NCBI GenBank assembly: GCA_026693085.1
Contig: JAPLNB010000375.1
Span: 1 to 48,271 of the forward strand
Direction of reading: 5' to 3'
Origin: Planctomycetota bacterium
Lineage (GTDB): Bacteria > Planctomycetota > Phycisphaerae > Tepidisphaerales > Tepidisphaeraceae
DNA length: 48,271 nt
In this document: piece after piece, positions 7,438 to 15,351 of the stretch
Layout: every line of letters begins with the position of its first letter
Position numbering within the stretch: position 1 is the first letter of the stretch
Position numbers and translations under genes: made by a program
The notes under the pieces: generated by a model
What the model was told of the DNA's origin: nothing
The model's input: only the letters and a program-made list of their open reading frames with translations
Databases searched by the model: none

Positions 7438-9726
7438 TCACGCCATCTTCACCGCCCCAGCCTCCACGCCATGCGTCATCTGCACTGTTGATGGATACGC
7501 CAGCCTCCCGTGATACACGCTCAACAGCGTCTTCACCAGCGACTTTTCGATCAGCGACAGCTCCTGGAACGTTACATCCGCTTCATCAAACTGCCCATCC
7601 AATAGCCGCTTCATGATCAGCTCATGCACCAGCGCCTCGATCCGGCTCGCGTGTGGCTCGACCATCGCCCTCGTCGCGCTTTCCACCGCATCCGCAATCA
7701 TCACAACCGCCGTCTCCCGCGTCCGCGGCCTAGGCCCCGGATACCGATACTCCTCCTCGCTGACCTCCCCCTCACCCCTCTGATTGCACGCCTGATGGTA
7801 AAAATACTCCACCAGCATCGTCCCATGATGCTGCTGGATGAAGTGTACAATCACTCCAGGCAGGTTGTACTCCTTCGCCATTTCCGCCCCATCCTTCACA
7901 TGCCCCAATATGATCAGCAGGGACACGTTCGGGCTCAAATTCAAATGCCGATTCTGCCCGTCGATCTGGTTCTCGCAGAAATAGTCCGACTTGTTGATCT
8001 TCCCAATGTCGTGGTAATAGCTCCCCACCCGGCAGAGCAGCGAATTCGCATCAATCGCCTCCGCCGCCGCCTCCGCCAGCGTCGCCACACCCAGGCTGTG
8101 GCTATACGTCCCCGGCGCCTCCAGCGACAACCGCTTCAGCAGCGGATTGCTCACATCCGCCAGTTCCAACAACGTCATCGACGTCGTGATCCGGAACGTC
8201 TTCTCAATGAACGGCAAGATACCCAGCACCACAAATCCCACCCCCAAACCCGCCGCTCCACCATGCAGACAATTCCGCCAGATCACCCCCAGCCCATCCA
8301 TCTGCATCCCGCCGATCGCACCCGCCGCCAACGCCATCGCCGCCGCCGTCGCCCCGCCAACCTCCACCAGCTTGCTCCGCGTCCTCACCTCATCCAGCAG
8401 CACGCAACACGTTGTCACCCCCATCCACATGATCAGGAAAAACCCAATCCCCTGTCCCAGCACTGCCGTCACCATCACCCCATGCAGCGACGCAATCCCC
8501 AACGCAAACCGCCGATCATATGCGATCGCCAATATCATCGCCGACAGAATCGTCGGACCCGTCCCGAACACCAACAGCGGCCCCGTCCCGATCGCCGCCA
8601 ACACCGGCACCACCAGCGTCGCTGCCAACAGCCCCGATATCCCCACCGCCCTCGCGTGGTTCTTCACCACCCGGGGCTGATACATCGCCACATACACCGC
8701 CAACCCCGCCGATATCAACGCCACCACCCCAGCCATACCCCCATATCCCTGCACTCGCCTCCCCCAGCCCAGCGACCCCACATACGCCTTCTGCTCCTCC
8801 ACCAACAGCTTCCACGCCGCCTGCGTCACCATCCCACCTCGCGAAACCAACACCGCCTTCTCCGGAACCTTCCGCGTCGCCGACTCCACCGACGCATGCC
8901 GCGCCGCATCATTCTGTTCCCCTGCCGTCAACTCCGGGTCCAATTCGTGGGTCGGCGCCAGCGCCGCAATCGTAAACCCCGCCACGTTCGCCGACAGCGG
9001 CGACATGAAATACTGCTCCGCTATCCCATTCATCAAACCCAGCAGTTCCGCCCGCTGCGGTTCCGTCGGCTTGTCCGCATACGTCCGCCCCACATCCATG
9101 CGCACCAACTCCCCAGCCGCTTCCGTCCCCCTCGGCACCTTTACCGCCATCCTCGCCGGCGTCTGCAACTCCTTCTCCCGCTCCTCCACCGGCAACACCA
9201 CCAGCTTCAACTCCCGGCACGCTCCCCGAAGCTGATTCACATAGCTCGCCACCCCCTTCTTATAGTCCTCCAGACTGCTCCGCCGGATCTCCTTCAACAG
9301 CGTAATGCTCCCGCTGTCCATTGGCTCCGCCACCTCCTTCGGCAAGCCCTGCCCAACCACCCCGCCCACATCCTCCGGCAACGAAACCAACCTCCGCTCC
9401 AACGCGTCAAACGCCCCGCCCTTGACCCGATACACCCGGCTCGCCGCATCCCGCGCCGCCTGCCGGATCTCCGCCACCCTTTCCGGATTGGTATACGAGA
9501 AACTCACCCGGCTGCACACGTCCTCATTGACGTACTCGTCCGGCCGGCAACGCACGATCTGCTCCCGCAACATTGAAATCGTCGTCGCCACCGCCCAGAA
9601 CGCCACCACTATGACCAGCGATGCGCGCACCTCCGGCAAACGCATCACCTGCCACCACTGCTCTGCCTCTGCCCGACTCCTGCGGATCTCCGCCCGCCGA
9701 GCCCTATATTTCCCAAGTCGAAACAT
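7438..9726 (-). CDS. pgpH: Seven-TM HD-domain phosphohydrolase (PgpH/YqfF-like)
   Basis: Membrane protein of the 7TMR-HD family, whose characterised members hydrolyse the second messenger c-di-AMP. One hydrophobic segment at residues 34-52 anchors a large extracytoplasmic 7TMR-HDED region (to about 340). A block of seven hydrophobic segments follows (about 345-520), then a cytoplasmic HD domain from about 535. The metal-binding motifs are visible: THE histidine in GTYSHSLGV, the HD pair in YYHDIGKINK, and histidines in ILGHVKDG and HFIQQHHGT. Length 762 is normal. It lies between phoH and ybeY, the conserved phoH-HD-ybeY order of many bacteria. c-di-AMP specificity is inferred from the family; no cyclase gene is in the window. 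Confidence 0.88.
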   Translation of the reverse strand: MFRLGKYRARRAEIRRSRAEAEQWWQVMRLPEVRASLVIVVAFWAVATTISMLREQIVRCRPDEYVNEDVCSRVSFSYTNPERVAEIRQAARDAASRVYRVKGGAFDALERRLVSLPEDVGGVVGQGLPKEVAEPMDSGSITLLKEIRRSSLEDYKKGVASYVNQLRGACRELKLVVLPVEEREKELQTPARMAVKVPRGTEAAGELVRMDVGRTYADKPTEPQRAELLGLMNGIAEQYFMSPLSANVAGFTIAALAPTHELDPELTAGEQNDAARHASVESATRKVPEKAVLVSRGGMVTQAAWKLLVEEQKAYVGSLGWGRRVQGYGGMAGVVALISAGLAVYVAMYQPRVVKNHARAVGISGLLAATLVVPVLAAIGTGPLLVFGTGPTILSAMILAIAYDRRFALGIASLHGVMVTAVLGQGIGFFLIMWMGVTTCCVLLDEVRTRSKLVEVGGATAAAMALAAGAIGGMQMDGLGVIWRNCLHGGAAGLGVGFVVLGILPFIEKTFRITTSMTLLELADVSNPLLKRLSLEAPGTYSHSLGVATLAEAAAEAIDANSLLCRVGSYYHDIGKINKSDYFCENQIDGQNRHLNLSPNVSLLIILGHVKDGAEMAKEYNLPGVIVHFIQQHHGTMLVEYFYHQACNQRGEGEVSEEEYRYPGPRPRTRETAVVMIADAVESATRAMVEPHASRIEALVHELIMKRLLDGQFDEADVTFQELSLIEKSLVKTLLSVYHGRLAYPSTVQMTHGVEAGAVKMA

Positions 9727-9756
9727 CGACTCTATTGCTCACTTCCCCCCTCGCCA

Positions 9757-9784
9757 GACGCGTTACGCTTCACGCATCGCGTTT
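9757..9784. repeat. 7-nt-period array at the phoH stop
   Basis: Four 7-nt units on the plus strand, three of them matching NACGCNT. They cover the phoH stop codon and the adjoining 13 nt of the intergenic gap. Confidence 0.5.
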
Positions 9785-10705
9785 CTCATACGCATTCACA
9801 ATGCTCTGCACCAGCCGATGCCTCACAATGTCCTCCCGCTCCAACTCCACCAACGCCACGCCTTTAATCCCACGTAGCCTCACCATCGCATCAGCCAGTC
9901 CGCTGGGCGCATCCTCCGGCAGGTCCACCTGGCTCGGGTCGCCCGTTACGATCATCTTCGAGTCATGGCCCAGTCTTGTCAAAAACATCAGCATCTGCGA
10001 CGGCGTCGTGTTCTGCGCCTCATCCAAGATGATAACACTATCATTCAGCGTCCGCCCACGCATGAATGCGAGCGGTATCACCTCGATAACGTCATTCACC
10101 ATAAACCTCTTAACCTGCTCGAATTCCATCATATCATGAAGGGCATCAAAAAGCGGCCTCAAGTACGGATTCACCTTTGCCTGTAAATCCCCGGGCAAAA
10201 ACCCCAGCCGCTCGCCCGCTTCCACCGCAGGCCTGGCCAGAATGATCCGCTTCACCTGCCCATGCTTCAGCAGGCTCGCCGCCGCCGCCACCGCCAAATA
10301 CGTCTTCCCGGTCCCCGCCGGCCCCGTGCAAAACGTCAGATCATGCCCATTCATCGCCTGCACATACCGCATCTGCCCCGCCGTCTTTGGCCGGATCGTC
10401 CGCGCCCGCATGTATACGTCGATATCCCCCTCGCTCCGCTCCCGAGTCTGCCCCGTCACCGTCAATATCGTCTCCCCAACCTCCTCCACGCTCACCCACT
10501 CCTGCCGCCTCAGCTTCCGCTGCATCTGATCCAGCACCGCTGCCGCCTTCGCCACCTGTTCCTTCTCCCCCGACAAATGCAGTTCATCCACCCGCCCCAC
10601 AATATGCACCCCAAAGGCCTCCCGGATCATCTTCAAATGACGATCCGCAACCCCAAACAGCGCCAGCTTCCTATCAGGTTGTTCCAGTGCTATGCTGAGA
10701 TTCAT
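9770..10705 (-). CDS. phoH: PhoH-like ATPase
   Basis: Cytoplasmic P-loop ATPase of the PhoH/YbeZ family, associated with RNA metabolism and co-occurring with YbeY. An N-terminal KH-like region (residues 1-75; GVADRHLKMIREAFGVHIVGR) precedes the PhoH domain. Walker A is GPAGTGKT at 128-135; Walker B and its neighbourhood are VIILDEAQNTTPSQM around 229-243; MIVTGDPSQVDLP follows as the sensor motif. The length of 311 residues is typical for the family. The gene is followed after 43 nt by the HD-domain gene. Despite its name, phosphate regulation is not implied by the sequence. Confidence 0.94.
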   Translation of the reverse strand: MNLSIALEQPDRKLALFGVADRHLKMIREAFGVHIVGRVDELHLSGEKEQVAKAAAVLDQMQRKLRRQEWVSVEEVGETILTVTGQTRERSEGDIDVYMRARTIRPKTAGQMRYVQAMNGHDLTFCTGPAGTGKTYLAVAAAASLLKHGQVKRIILARPAVEAGERLGFLPGDLQAKVNPYLRPLFDALHDMMEFEQVKRFMVNDVIEVIPLAFMRGRTLNDSVIILDEAQNTTPSQMLMFLTRLGHDSKMIVTGDPSQVDLPEDAPSGLADAMVRLRGIKGVALVELEREDIVRHRLVQSIVNAYEKRDA

Positions 10706-10723
10706 CGCTTCCGTCTTCTACTT

Positions 10724-10755
10724 CTTCGTGCCTCGTTGCCTTCGTGTCTTCTTGG
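10724..10755. repeat. 8-nt-period array between cdsA and phoH
   Basis: Four tandem 8-nt units on the plus strand with consensus CTTCGTGN (first unit CTTCGTGC, third CTTCGTGT). They occupy most of the 66-nt gap between cdsA and phoH, next to the phoH ribosome-binding region. Confidence 0.6.
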
Positions 10756-10771
10756 ATTCATCCTACCCGCT

Positions 10772-11689
10772 CTAAAACAGACTGAACAGCAGATAGGCGA
10801 ACGGAGCCGCCAGTAGCGGGCTGTCGATTACATCCAATACCCCTCCAAACCCCGGTATCAACCTCCCGCTGTCCTTCACCTCCGCATCACGCTTCATCAA
10901 ACTCTCCAGCAAATCCCCCACCTGTCCCACCCCACCAATCACCGCCCCAAATATAAGTCCCTGCCACCACAGCAGCTTATAATCCGGCGCCCCGATCCAC
11001 CGCGCGCAGATCATCCCCACCACCGCCGCCGTCGCCACCCCCCACCCCAGCCCCTCCCACGTCTTCCCAGGGCTCAGCCACGGGATCAGCTTATGCTTCC
11101 CCATCGCCCTCCCTCCAAAAAACGCTCCGATATCCGTGAATTTCACCACCAGCAGGATCATGAGGATGACCATCGTCGTCCCGTGAAACCCCCCCGGCCG
11201 GACCGATTCTTTTACCCTGAGCGCCATCAAAAACCACCCCAACCCCCCCAGATACATTGTCGCCAGCACGGTCCCCGCCATATGCGAGATCGCCTCCTGT
11301 GTCTGTTTCCCCCACGCCCTCCGCAGCGCCGCCAGCAGCATCACAAACACCACAATGAACGCCAGCGTCGATGCCCCAATCTCCTCAAACCTCCGAAACT
11401 GCGTCAAGAACGCATGCACCACCAGCGACCCCGACCCCGCGACCGCGATGAACCGGTAAGGCTCCAACCGCTCCGCGCTGAACAGCGTCGCCAGCTCCAG
11501 CGTCGCCACCGGCAATATCACCAGCAACAACGCCAGCAACCCCACCCCCCCCAGACCATTCCTCCCCAACTGCCCTTCCATCCACCCCCTCGTCCACTGC
11601 TGCACCCGCCAATCCATCCACAACAACACGCACAACGCCCCCAGCATCATTGGCCCAAACGTCAACCGATTCCTCAGTGCCCTTTCCAT
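10772..11689 (-). CDS. cdsA: Phosphatidate cytidylyltransferase CdsA
   Basis: Integral membrane enzyme making CDP-diacylglycerol from phosphatidate and CTP, the branch point of phospholipid synthesis. The 305-residue protein has about eight hydrophobic segments. The C-terminal CdsA signature region reads SLMKRDAEVKDSGRLIPG followed by FGGVLDVIDS. Compared with the classical signature, the histidine of PGHGG is F and the arginine of LDRID is V, while the K, D and terminal D residues are kept. SPGKTWEG upstream is the second conserved block. The ATG at 11689 has AGGAG 5 nt upstream and is preferred to the GTG at 11704. It follows uppS, a common neighbour. Confidence 0.93.
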   Translation of the reverse strand: MERALRNRLTFGPMMLGALCVLLWMDWRVQQWTRGWMEGQLGRNGLGGVGLLALLLVILPVATLELATLFSAERLEPYRFIAVAGSGSLVVHAFLTQFRRFEEIGASTLAFIVVFVMLLAALRRAWGKQTQEAISHMAGTVLATMYLGGLGWFLMALRVKESVRPGGFHGTTMVILMILLVVKFTDIGAFFGGRAMGKHKLIPWLSPGKTWEGLGWGVATAAVVGMICARWIGAPDYKLLWWQGLIFGAVIGGVGQVGDLLESLMKRDAEVKDSGRLIPGFGGVLDVIDSPLLAAPFAYLLFSLF

Positions 11690-11747
11690 CCATTCTCCTG
11701 CCACCCGCCCTATCTTCCCACCGCATTCCGCCTTTCTGATTCATCGG

Positions 11748-12500
11748 TCATCCTGTTCCTCCCACCCCCCCAAACCGCCTCTCCCGCCCCGCAAACCACC
11801 GCATCGCCGCATGCAACTCCCCCTCATCAAAATCCGGCCAAAGCACGTTGCTTACATACAACTCCGCATAGCTGATCTGCCACAACAAATAATTACTGAC
11901 CCTCATCTCACCCGCCGTCCGTATCAACAGATCCGGGTCCGGCATCCCCGCCGTATACAGATGTTTCGCCACCGTCTCCTCCCCAATCTCCGCCACCTCC
12001 AACTCCCCCCTCTTCACCTTCGCCGCAATCGCTTTCACCGCATCGGTGATCTCCCCCCGGCTCCCATAATTCAACGCCAACACCAACGTCAACCCCGTAT
12101 TCCCCTTCGTCGCCTCCACCGTCCTCTCCATCTCCCCCAACACCGGCGCCGGCAAATTCTCCAACCGCCCGATCTGCCTGAACCGAATGTTGTTCTCCAT
12201 CATCGTCGGCAGCTCCTGCCGCAGATAATCCACATACATCCCCATCAGAAACCCCACCTCCTCCACCGGCCTCTTCCAGTTCTCCAGACTAAACGAATAC
12301 AAAGTCAAATACCGCGGCCCGCCCATCTCCTTCTTCAACCGCGTACACTCCGTCACGACCCGCCGCACCGTCTTCGCTCCCTCCTGATGTCCCATGATGC
12401 GTTTCATCCCCCTGCGTACCGCCCACCGCCCGTTCCCATCCATAATAACCGCCACATGCCGCGGCATCCGCTCTGGTGCTATCTCCAAACAATCCGCCAT
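11748..12500 (-). CDS. uppS: Isoprenyl (undecaprenyl) diphosphate synthase
   Basis: Cis-prenyltransferase that extends farnesyl diphosphate with isopentenyl units to make the lipid carrier used for cell-envelope glycans. The substrate motif MDGNGRWA has the catalytic D21. Further conserved blocks are GHQEGAKTVRRVV, YLTLYSFSLENWKRP, LALNYGSRGEI, and the C-terminal DPDLLIRTAGEMRVSNYLLWQISYAE (residues split over the last third). The 250-residue length matches the family. No clear Shine-Dalgarno sequence precedes the ATG. It forms a tight block with cdsA (58-nt gap), consistent with a shared membrane and envelope supply role. The exact chain length of the product cannot be read from the sequence. 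Confidence 0.94.
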   Translation of the reverse strand: MADCLEIAPERMPRHVAVIMDGNGRWAVRRGMKRIMGHQEGAKTVRRVVTECTRLKKEMGGPRYLTLYSFSLENWKRPVEEVGFLMGMYVDYLRQELPTMMENNIRFRQIGRLENLPAPVLGEMERTVEATKGNTGLTLVLALNYGSRGEITDAVKAIAAKVKRGELEVAEIGEETVAKHLYTAGMPDPDLLIRTAGEMRVSNYLLWQISYAELYVSNVLWPDFDEGELHAAMRWFAGRERRFGGVGGTG

Positions 12501-12553
12501 AGCCCGCCCACTATATCCCCACCAGCCGCTATTTTGGAGTCACCCCACGTCCC

Positions 12554-12574
12554 AATCAGAAATCAAGAATCCCC
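12554..12574. repeat. Short 7-nt-period array upstream of uppS
   Basis: Three consecutive 7-nt units beginning AATC (AATCAGA, AATCAAG, AATCCCC) in the 248-nt gap between the sulfatase stop and the uppS start. No gene is evident in the rest of the gap. Confidence 0.4.
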
Positions 12575-12748
12575 TCCCCCTCCTGAATCTGCTGAAGCAG
12601 GAGAAGAGTCAGAAGACGGGGATCGCGATCAAGCGACAAAACGGTGGATGGGATAACGACTACCTCCTCAAGGTCCTTTTGGCATGAGATTCCATCAAAC
12701 GCAATTGGCGTGGCGGGGCGAATCGTCGCGTGGTGGCACAGAGTTGGG

Positions 12749-14164
12749 TCAGTCTCGTTCGCCCTTATCGGGCGGCACCTGCGGCTGCGGCCACTTCGGG
12801 CCTTCGGCTTTGATTTCCTCATAGAGCTTGGTCATCCGGCTGGCCATCTCCGACGTTCGTTTGGCATCCGTGCCTGCCAGATCGTTCTTCTCACGCACGT
12901 CGTCGCGCAGGTTATACAGCTCATATCCACGCAACTTCTTCTGGCCGTCGATTGCTGCCAGGAGCTTCCAATCGCCATGGCGCATGGCCACCTTGGGCTT
13001 GCTGATGGCGTGGTCGTATTGCCAATAGAGCGGCACGTTTCGCACGACGGGCCTGTCGTCGAAGATCGGCAGAAAGCTCGCCCCATCGATTGGCCGATCG
13101 GACGGTGTCTTTGCCCCGGCCAGTCCGCAGAACGTCGGCAGAATATCCGTCGAAATGATCGGCTCCGAACAAACCCGGGCGCCCTTGACCTTGGCGGGAA
13201 ACCGGATGATCCCCGGCACGCGTATGCCGCCCTCATACAGGTGCAGTTTCATGCCGCGCAGCACGCCTGGCGAGCCGTATGACTTCGCCGCGGTCTTGTA
13301 GCGGTTGAGCGTTTCCGGGCCATTGTCGCTCGTGAACATCGCGAACGTTCGCTGACGCTGTTGTGCCTGATCCAGATGCGCCAGCAGCCGCCCGATCTCA
13401 TGATCCATCTGCGTGACGTTCCCAAAATATTCCGCTTCCTCCGGCTGGCGTGCGGTGGGATACATGCGGACAAACTCGTCGGCCGTCGCGATCGGCTCGT
13501 GTGGCGAATGGAAGCAGACGAACAGGCAGAACGGCTGGCTGTCATCCTGGCGCGACTTCAACCACGCAATCGCCTCATTGACGATCAACGTGCTTGAATA
13601 GCCGTCCATGGCGCCAACGGTCTTGCCGTTTCGCACGAAGTTCTTCGGATTGTGGTGGCTGGGCGAGGCGTTGTTCTGCGTGGAAAACCAGTGATCAAAT
13701 CCATGGTCGCCGGGCTGCGCCTGCTGTGGCGAATTGAACTTTCCGTTGCAGTGCCACTTGCCCAGATGACACGTCGCATAGCCGGCGGCCCTCAGAATGC
13801 TCGCGATTGTGGTTTCGTCCTTACGCAGATGCATGGGCGAGTCGTTGGGGATCCAGTCATAGACGCCTACTCGATTAGGCGTGCGCCCGGTGAGCATTCC
13901 GCTTCGCGAGGGCGAACAGACGGCCGACGCGGCGTAGCAATCAGTCAGCTTCACTCCCTCGGCCGCCATCTTGTCGAGATTTGGCGTGCGAATCAGCGGG
14001 TGGCCAAAACACCCAAGATCGCCATATCCCAGGTCGTCCGCCAAGAAGACGACAAAGTTTGGCCGCTGTTGCTGCTCCCCGCTTAACGCGCGTCTTGGGC
14101 ACGCCATCGCGGCTGCCCCTGCCGCCATTGCACCTAAGAAAGTTCGCCGGCTTGGATTATTCAT
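12749..14164 (-). CDS. Tat-exported sulfatase (type I, formylglycine-dependent)
   Basis: Hydrolase of sulfate esters, of the alkaline-phosphatase-like arylsulfatase A superfamily. The N-terminus is a twin-arginine signal (SRRTFLGAMAAGAAAMA). The mature enzyme starts with NFVVFLADDLGYGDLGCFG, with D43-D44 as metal ligands. The formylglycine signature is CSPSRSG with C83 as the residue to be converted by a sulfatase-maturing enzyme. Further blocks are GKWH, FTSDNGPE (metal ligand) and the C-terminal HGDWKLL...ELYNLRDD. Length 471 is typical. Planctomycetes carry many such genes for breakdown of sulfated algal polysaccharides; the substrate here is unknown. It is separated from uppS by 248 nt and probably has its own promoter. 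Confidence 0.93.
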   Translation of the reverse strand: MNNPSRRTFLGAMAAGAAAMACPRRALSGEQQQRPNFVVFLADDLGYGDLGCFGHPLIRTPNLDKMAAEGVKLTDCYAASAVCSPSRSGMLTGRTPNRVGVYDWIPNDSPMHLRKDETTIASILRAAGYATCHLGKWHCNGKFNSPQQAQPGDHGFDHWFSTQNNASPSHHNPKNFVRNGKTVGAMDGYSSTLIVNEAIAWLKSRQDDSQPFCLFVCFHSPHEPIATADEFVRMYPTARQPEEAEYFGNVTQMDHEIGRLLAHLDQAQQRQRTFAMFTSDNGPETLNRYKTAAKSYGSPGVLRGMKLHLYEGGIRVPGIIRFPAKVKGARVCSEPIISTDILPTFCGLAGAKTPSDRPIDGASFLPIFDDRPVVRNVPLYWQYDHAISKPKVAMRHGDWKLLAAIDGQKKLRGYELYNLRDDVREKNDLAGTDAKRTSEMASRMTKLYEEIKAEGPKWPQPQVPPDKGERD

Positions 14165-14284
14165 GCCTCATCCGTGTTGGTTGGAGGGTGGATCATCGCC
14201 CGTAAGTCTTCCCGGATCAAGTTTCTCATGGCTCCTGCAATGCCCCGACTTCCCCCCGATAGAATATACCGCCTCCAATGCATC

Positions 14285-14330
14285 GGGTGGGTAGCTCAGT
14301 TGGTAGAGCAACGGACTGGGAATCCTACCC
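14285..14330 (+). pseudogene. tRNA-like remnant lacking variable region and T arm
   Basis: The first 41 nt match the 5' part of the nearby tRNA-Phe at all but five positions: acceptor GGGTGGG, T8-A9, an intact D arm (GCTC/GAGC), and an anticodon loop CTGGGAA that would read GGG. The 3' anticodon stem is then lost: only three pairs form. It runs straight into CCTACCC at 14324-14330, which pairs with the 5' acceptor (one G-U) and equals the 3' acceptor strand of the tRNA-Phe. About 26 nt holding the variable region and T arm are therefore missing. Probably a decayed tRNA gene with an internal deletion; a functional armless tRNA would be extraordinary in a bacterium. Confidence 0.6.
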
Positions 14331-14459
14331 GAAACGCGTTCTTAGTATCAATAACGCCGTTCTTCGATCACGTACCTTTACTAAACTCGTTTTCGGCCCT
14401 GACAATCGGGTAGCCACCGTGGTGCACCGTGTTTGCTATCTTAACAGGGGAAACAAAAC

Positions 14460-14489
14460 GGCCCGAATCGAGCATGGTCGATTCGGGCC
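14460..14489 (-). terminator. Intrinsic terminator of tRNA-Phe
   Basis: Perfect 12-bp stem with a 6-nt loop, starting 4 nt beyond the tRNA 3' end on the minus strand. The bases following it on that strand are TTTTGTTT, giving the U-rich tail. Confidence 0.9.
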
Positions 14490-14493
14490 AAAA

Positions 14494-14566
14494 TGGGTAG
14501 GGGCGGAATCGAACCGCCGACACATAGATTTTCAGTCTATTGCTCTACCAACTGAGCTACCTACCC
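14494..14566 (-). tRNA. tRNA-Phe(GAA)
   Basis: Complete 73-nt cloverleaf on the minus strand: 7-bp acceptor GGGTAGG/CCTACCC, D stem GCTC/GAGC with loop AGTTGGTA, anticodon stem ATAGA/TCTAT with loop CTGAAAA (anticodon GAA), variable loop GTGTC, T stem GGCGG/CCGCC with loop TTCGATT, and discriminator A at 14494. The CCA tail is not encoded. Confidence 0.97.
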
Positions 14567-14571
14567 GATTC

Positions 14572-14943
14572 TTAGGCTAAATACTGTATCGGCTCCCGCC
14601 CATCAGTCAAGAGCCGCGAACCAATCCTATTCCTGAACCGATGCCCGATCCGCTCCTCGGCCTTGAGGTGCCGAGCCAGTAGTTCCCGGTTGTGCTTTTC
14701 GGCCAGCCTCGGCGTTCCATTCATGGATCGGGAGCCAGGCGTGAGCCGTCCGCCGCCCGTTCGTGTGCCGATCCGGCGCGATATCGCTGCCAACCTCAAA
14801 ATGAAGCGACGAGAGGAACTGCATGGGATCATCGTGCGAGCGGCTGGGCGTATAGTCGAACACACCGAACAGATGGTCCACATCGTCCAGGCAGGTCCAG
14901 CCAATGCCTTGGCGTTAGATCGCAGCGAGCGAGGGAGATCCAT
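14572..14943 (-). pseudogene. Probable frameshifted gene remnant, function unknown
   Basis: Two minus-strand frames read in succession give protein-like sequence, while neither alone is convincing throughout. One frame (to about 14,720) gives DDVDHLFGVFDYTPSRS, then QFLSSLHFEVGSD and TAHAWLPIHEWN. The other frame from there gives RLAEKHNRELLARHLKAEER, then RFRNRIGSRLL and a stop at 14572. Together they suggest about 110 residues of a once-intact C-terminal region with one frame change near 14,720. I recognise no family, and no start signal is seen. The region lies directly upstream of tRNA-Phe on the same strand. Confidence 0.35.
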
Positions 14944-15273
14944 GGCGGAAGGCCGGTTGCGTGGCGCTTTGGGAACGATTGGCGCATGTCTTCATTTACA
15001 GGGGAGGCGGTGAGTTGCCAAGCGCGGCGAGGGTTGTATACTGCGGTGGTGCGGCAGCAGTTGGATTTCATGGATGATTTGGCCGCGTATTGACTGAGGG
15101 CATGATGACGGGCAGGAGGCCACGGCATTTTTTGGAGCGAGTGCAGGCAGGGCAGTTGTGCGCACCGTGGGCAAATCGGGGGACGGTGCGAAGCGCGGAC
15201 AGCCATGGGTTGTCGAGAGTTTTCCTGAACATGCGGTTGTCAGTCTGTTTATCGGAAACGGGGATCGTGGTCT
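14944..15273. other. Intergenic stretch with no supported gene
   Basis: About 330 nt between the gene remnant and the leader hairpin of the giant gene. Short frames exist on both strands, but none gives protein-like sequence or has a convincing ribosome binding site. Presumably it contains the promoter region of the giant gene; I could not identify a clear -10/-35 pair. Confidence 0.5.
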
Positions 15274-15300
15274 TGTTCTCTGCCCGAGTGGCAGAGAACA
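15274..15300 (+). promoter_or_regulatory. Strong stem-loop in the giant-gene leader
   Basis: Perfect 11-bp inverted repeat (TGTTCTCTGCC / GGCAGAGAACA) with a 5-nt loop CGAGT, ending 51 nt before the ATG of the giant gene. A mixed pyrimidine run without a clean U-tract follows. It could stabilise the long mRNA, regulate translation, or end upstream transcription. Confidence 0.6.
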
Positions 15301-15338
15301 GGTCGGGCTCTTTCTGGAGCTTGTGGGGCTGCAGCAAT

Positions 15339-15343
15339 GAGGA
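15339..15343 (+). promoter_or_regulatory. Ribosome binding site of the giant gene
   Basis: GAGGA, 8 nt ahead of the ATG at 15352. It fixes the start of the 32.5-kb coding region. Confidence 0.75.
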
Positions 15344-15351
15344 TGTAAAAC

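Noticed and set aside
7624-9576. 650-codon plus-strand open frame opposite the HD-domain gene
   Set aside because: Arg/His/Pro-rich translation typical of a shadow frame; the minus strand encodes a complete 7TM-HD protein.
14285-14460. Intron-containing tRNA-Pro
   Set aside because: No T-arm or 3' half is found downstream before the terminator, and the 3' acceptor strand already follows the anticodon stem directly.
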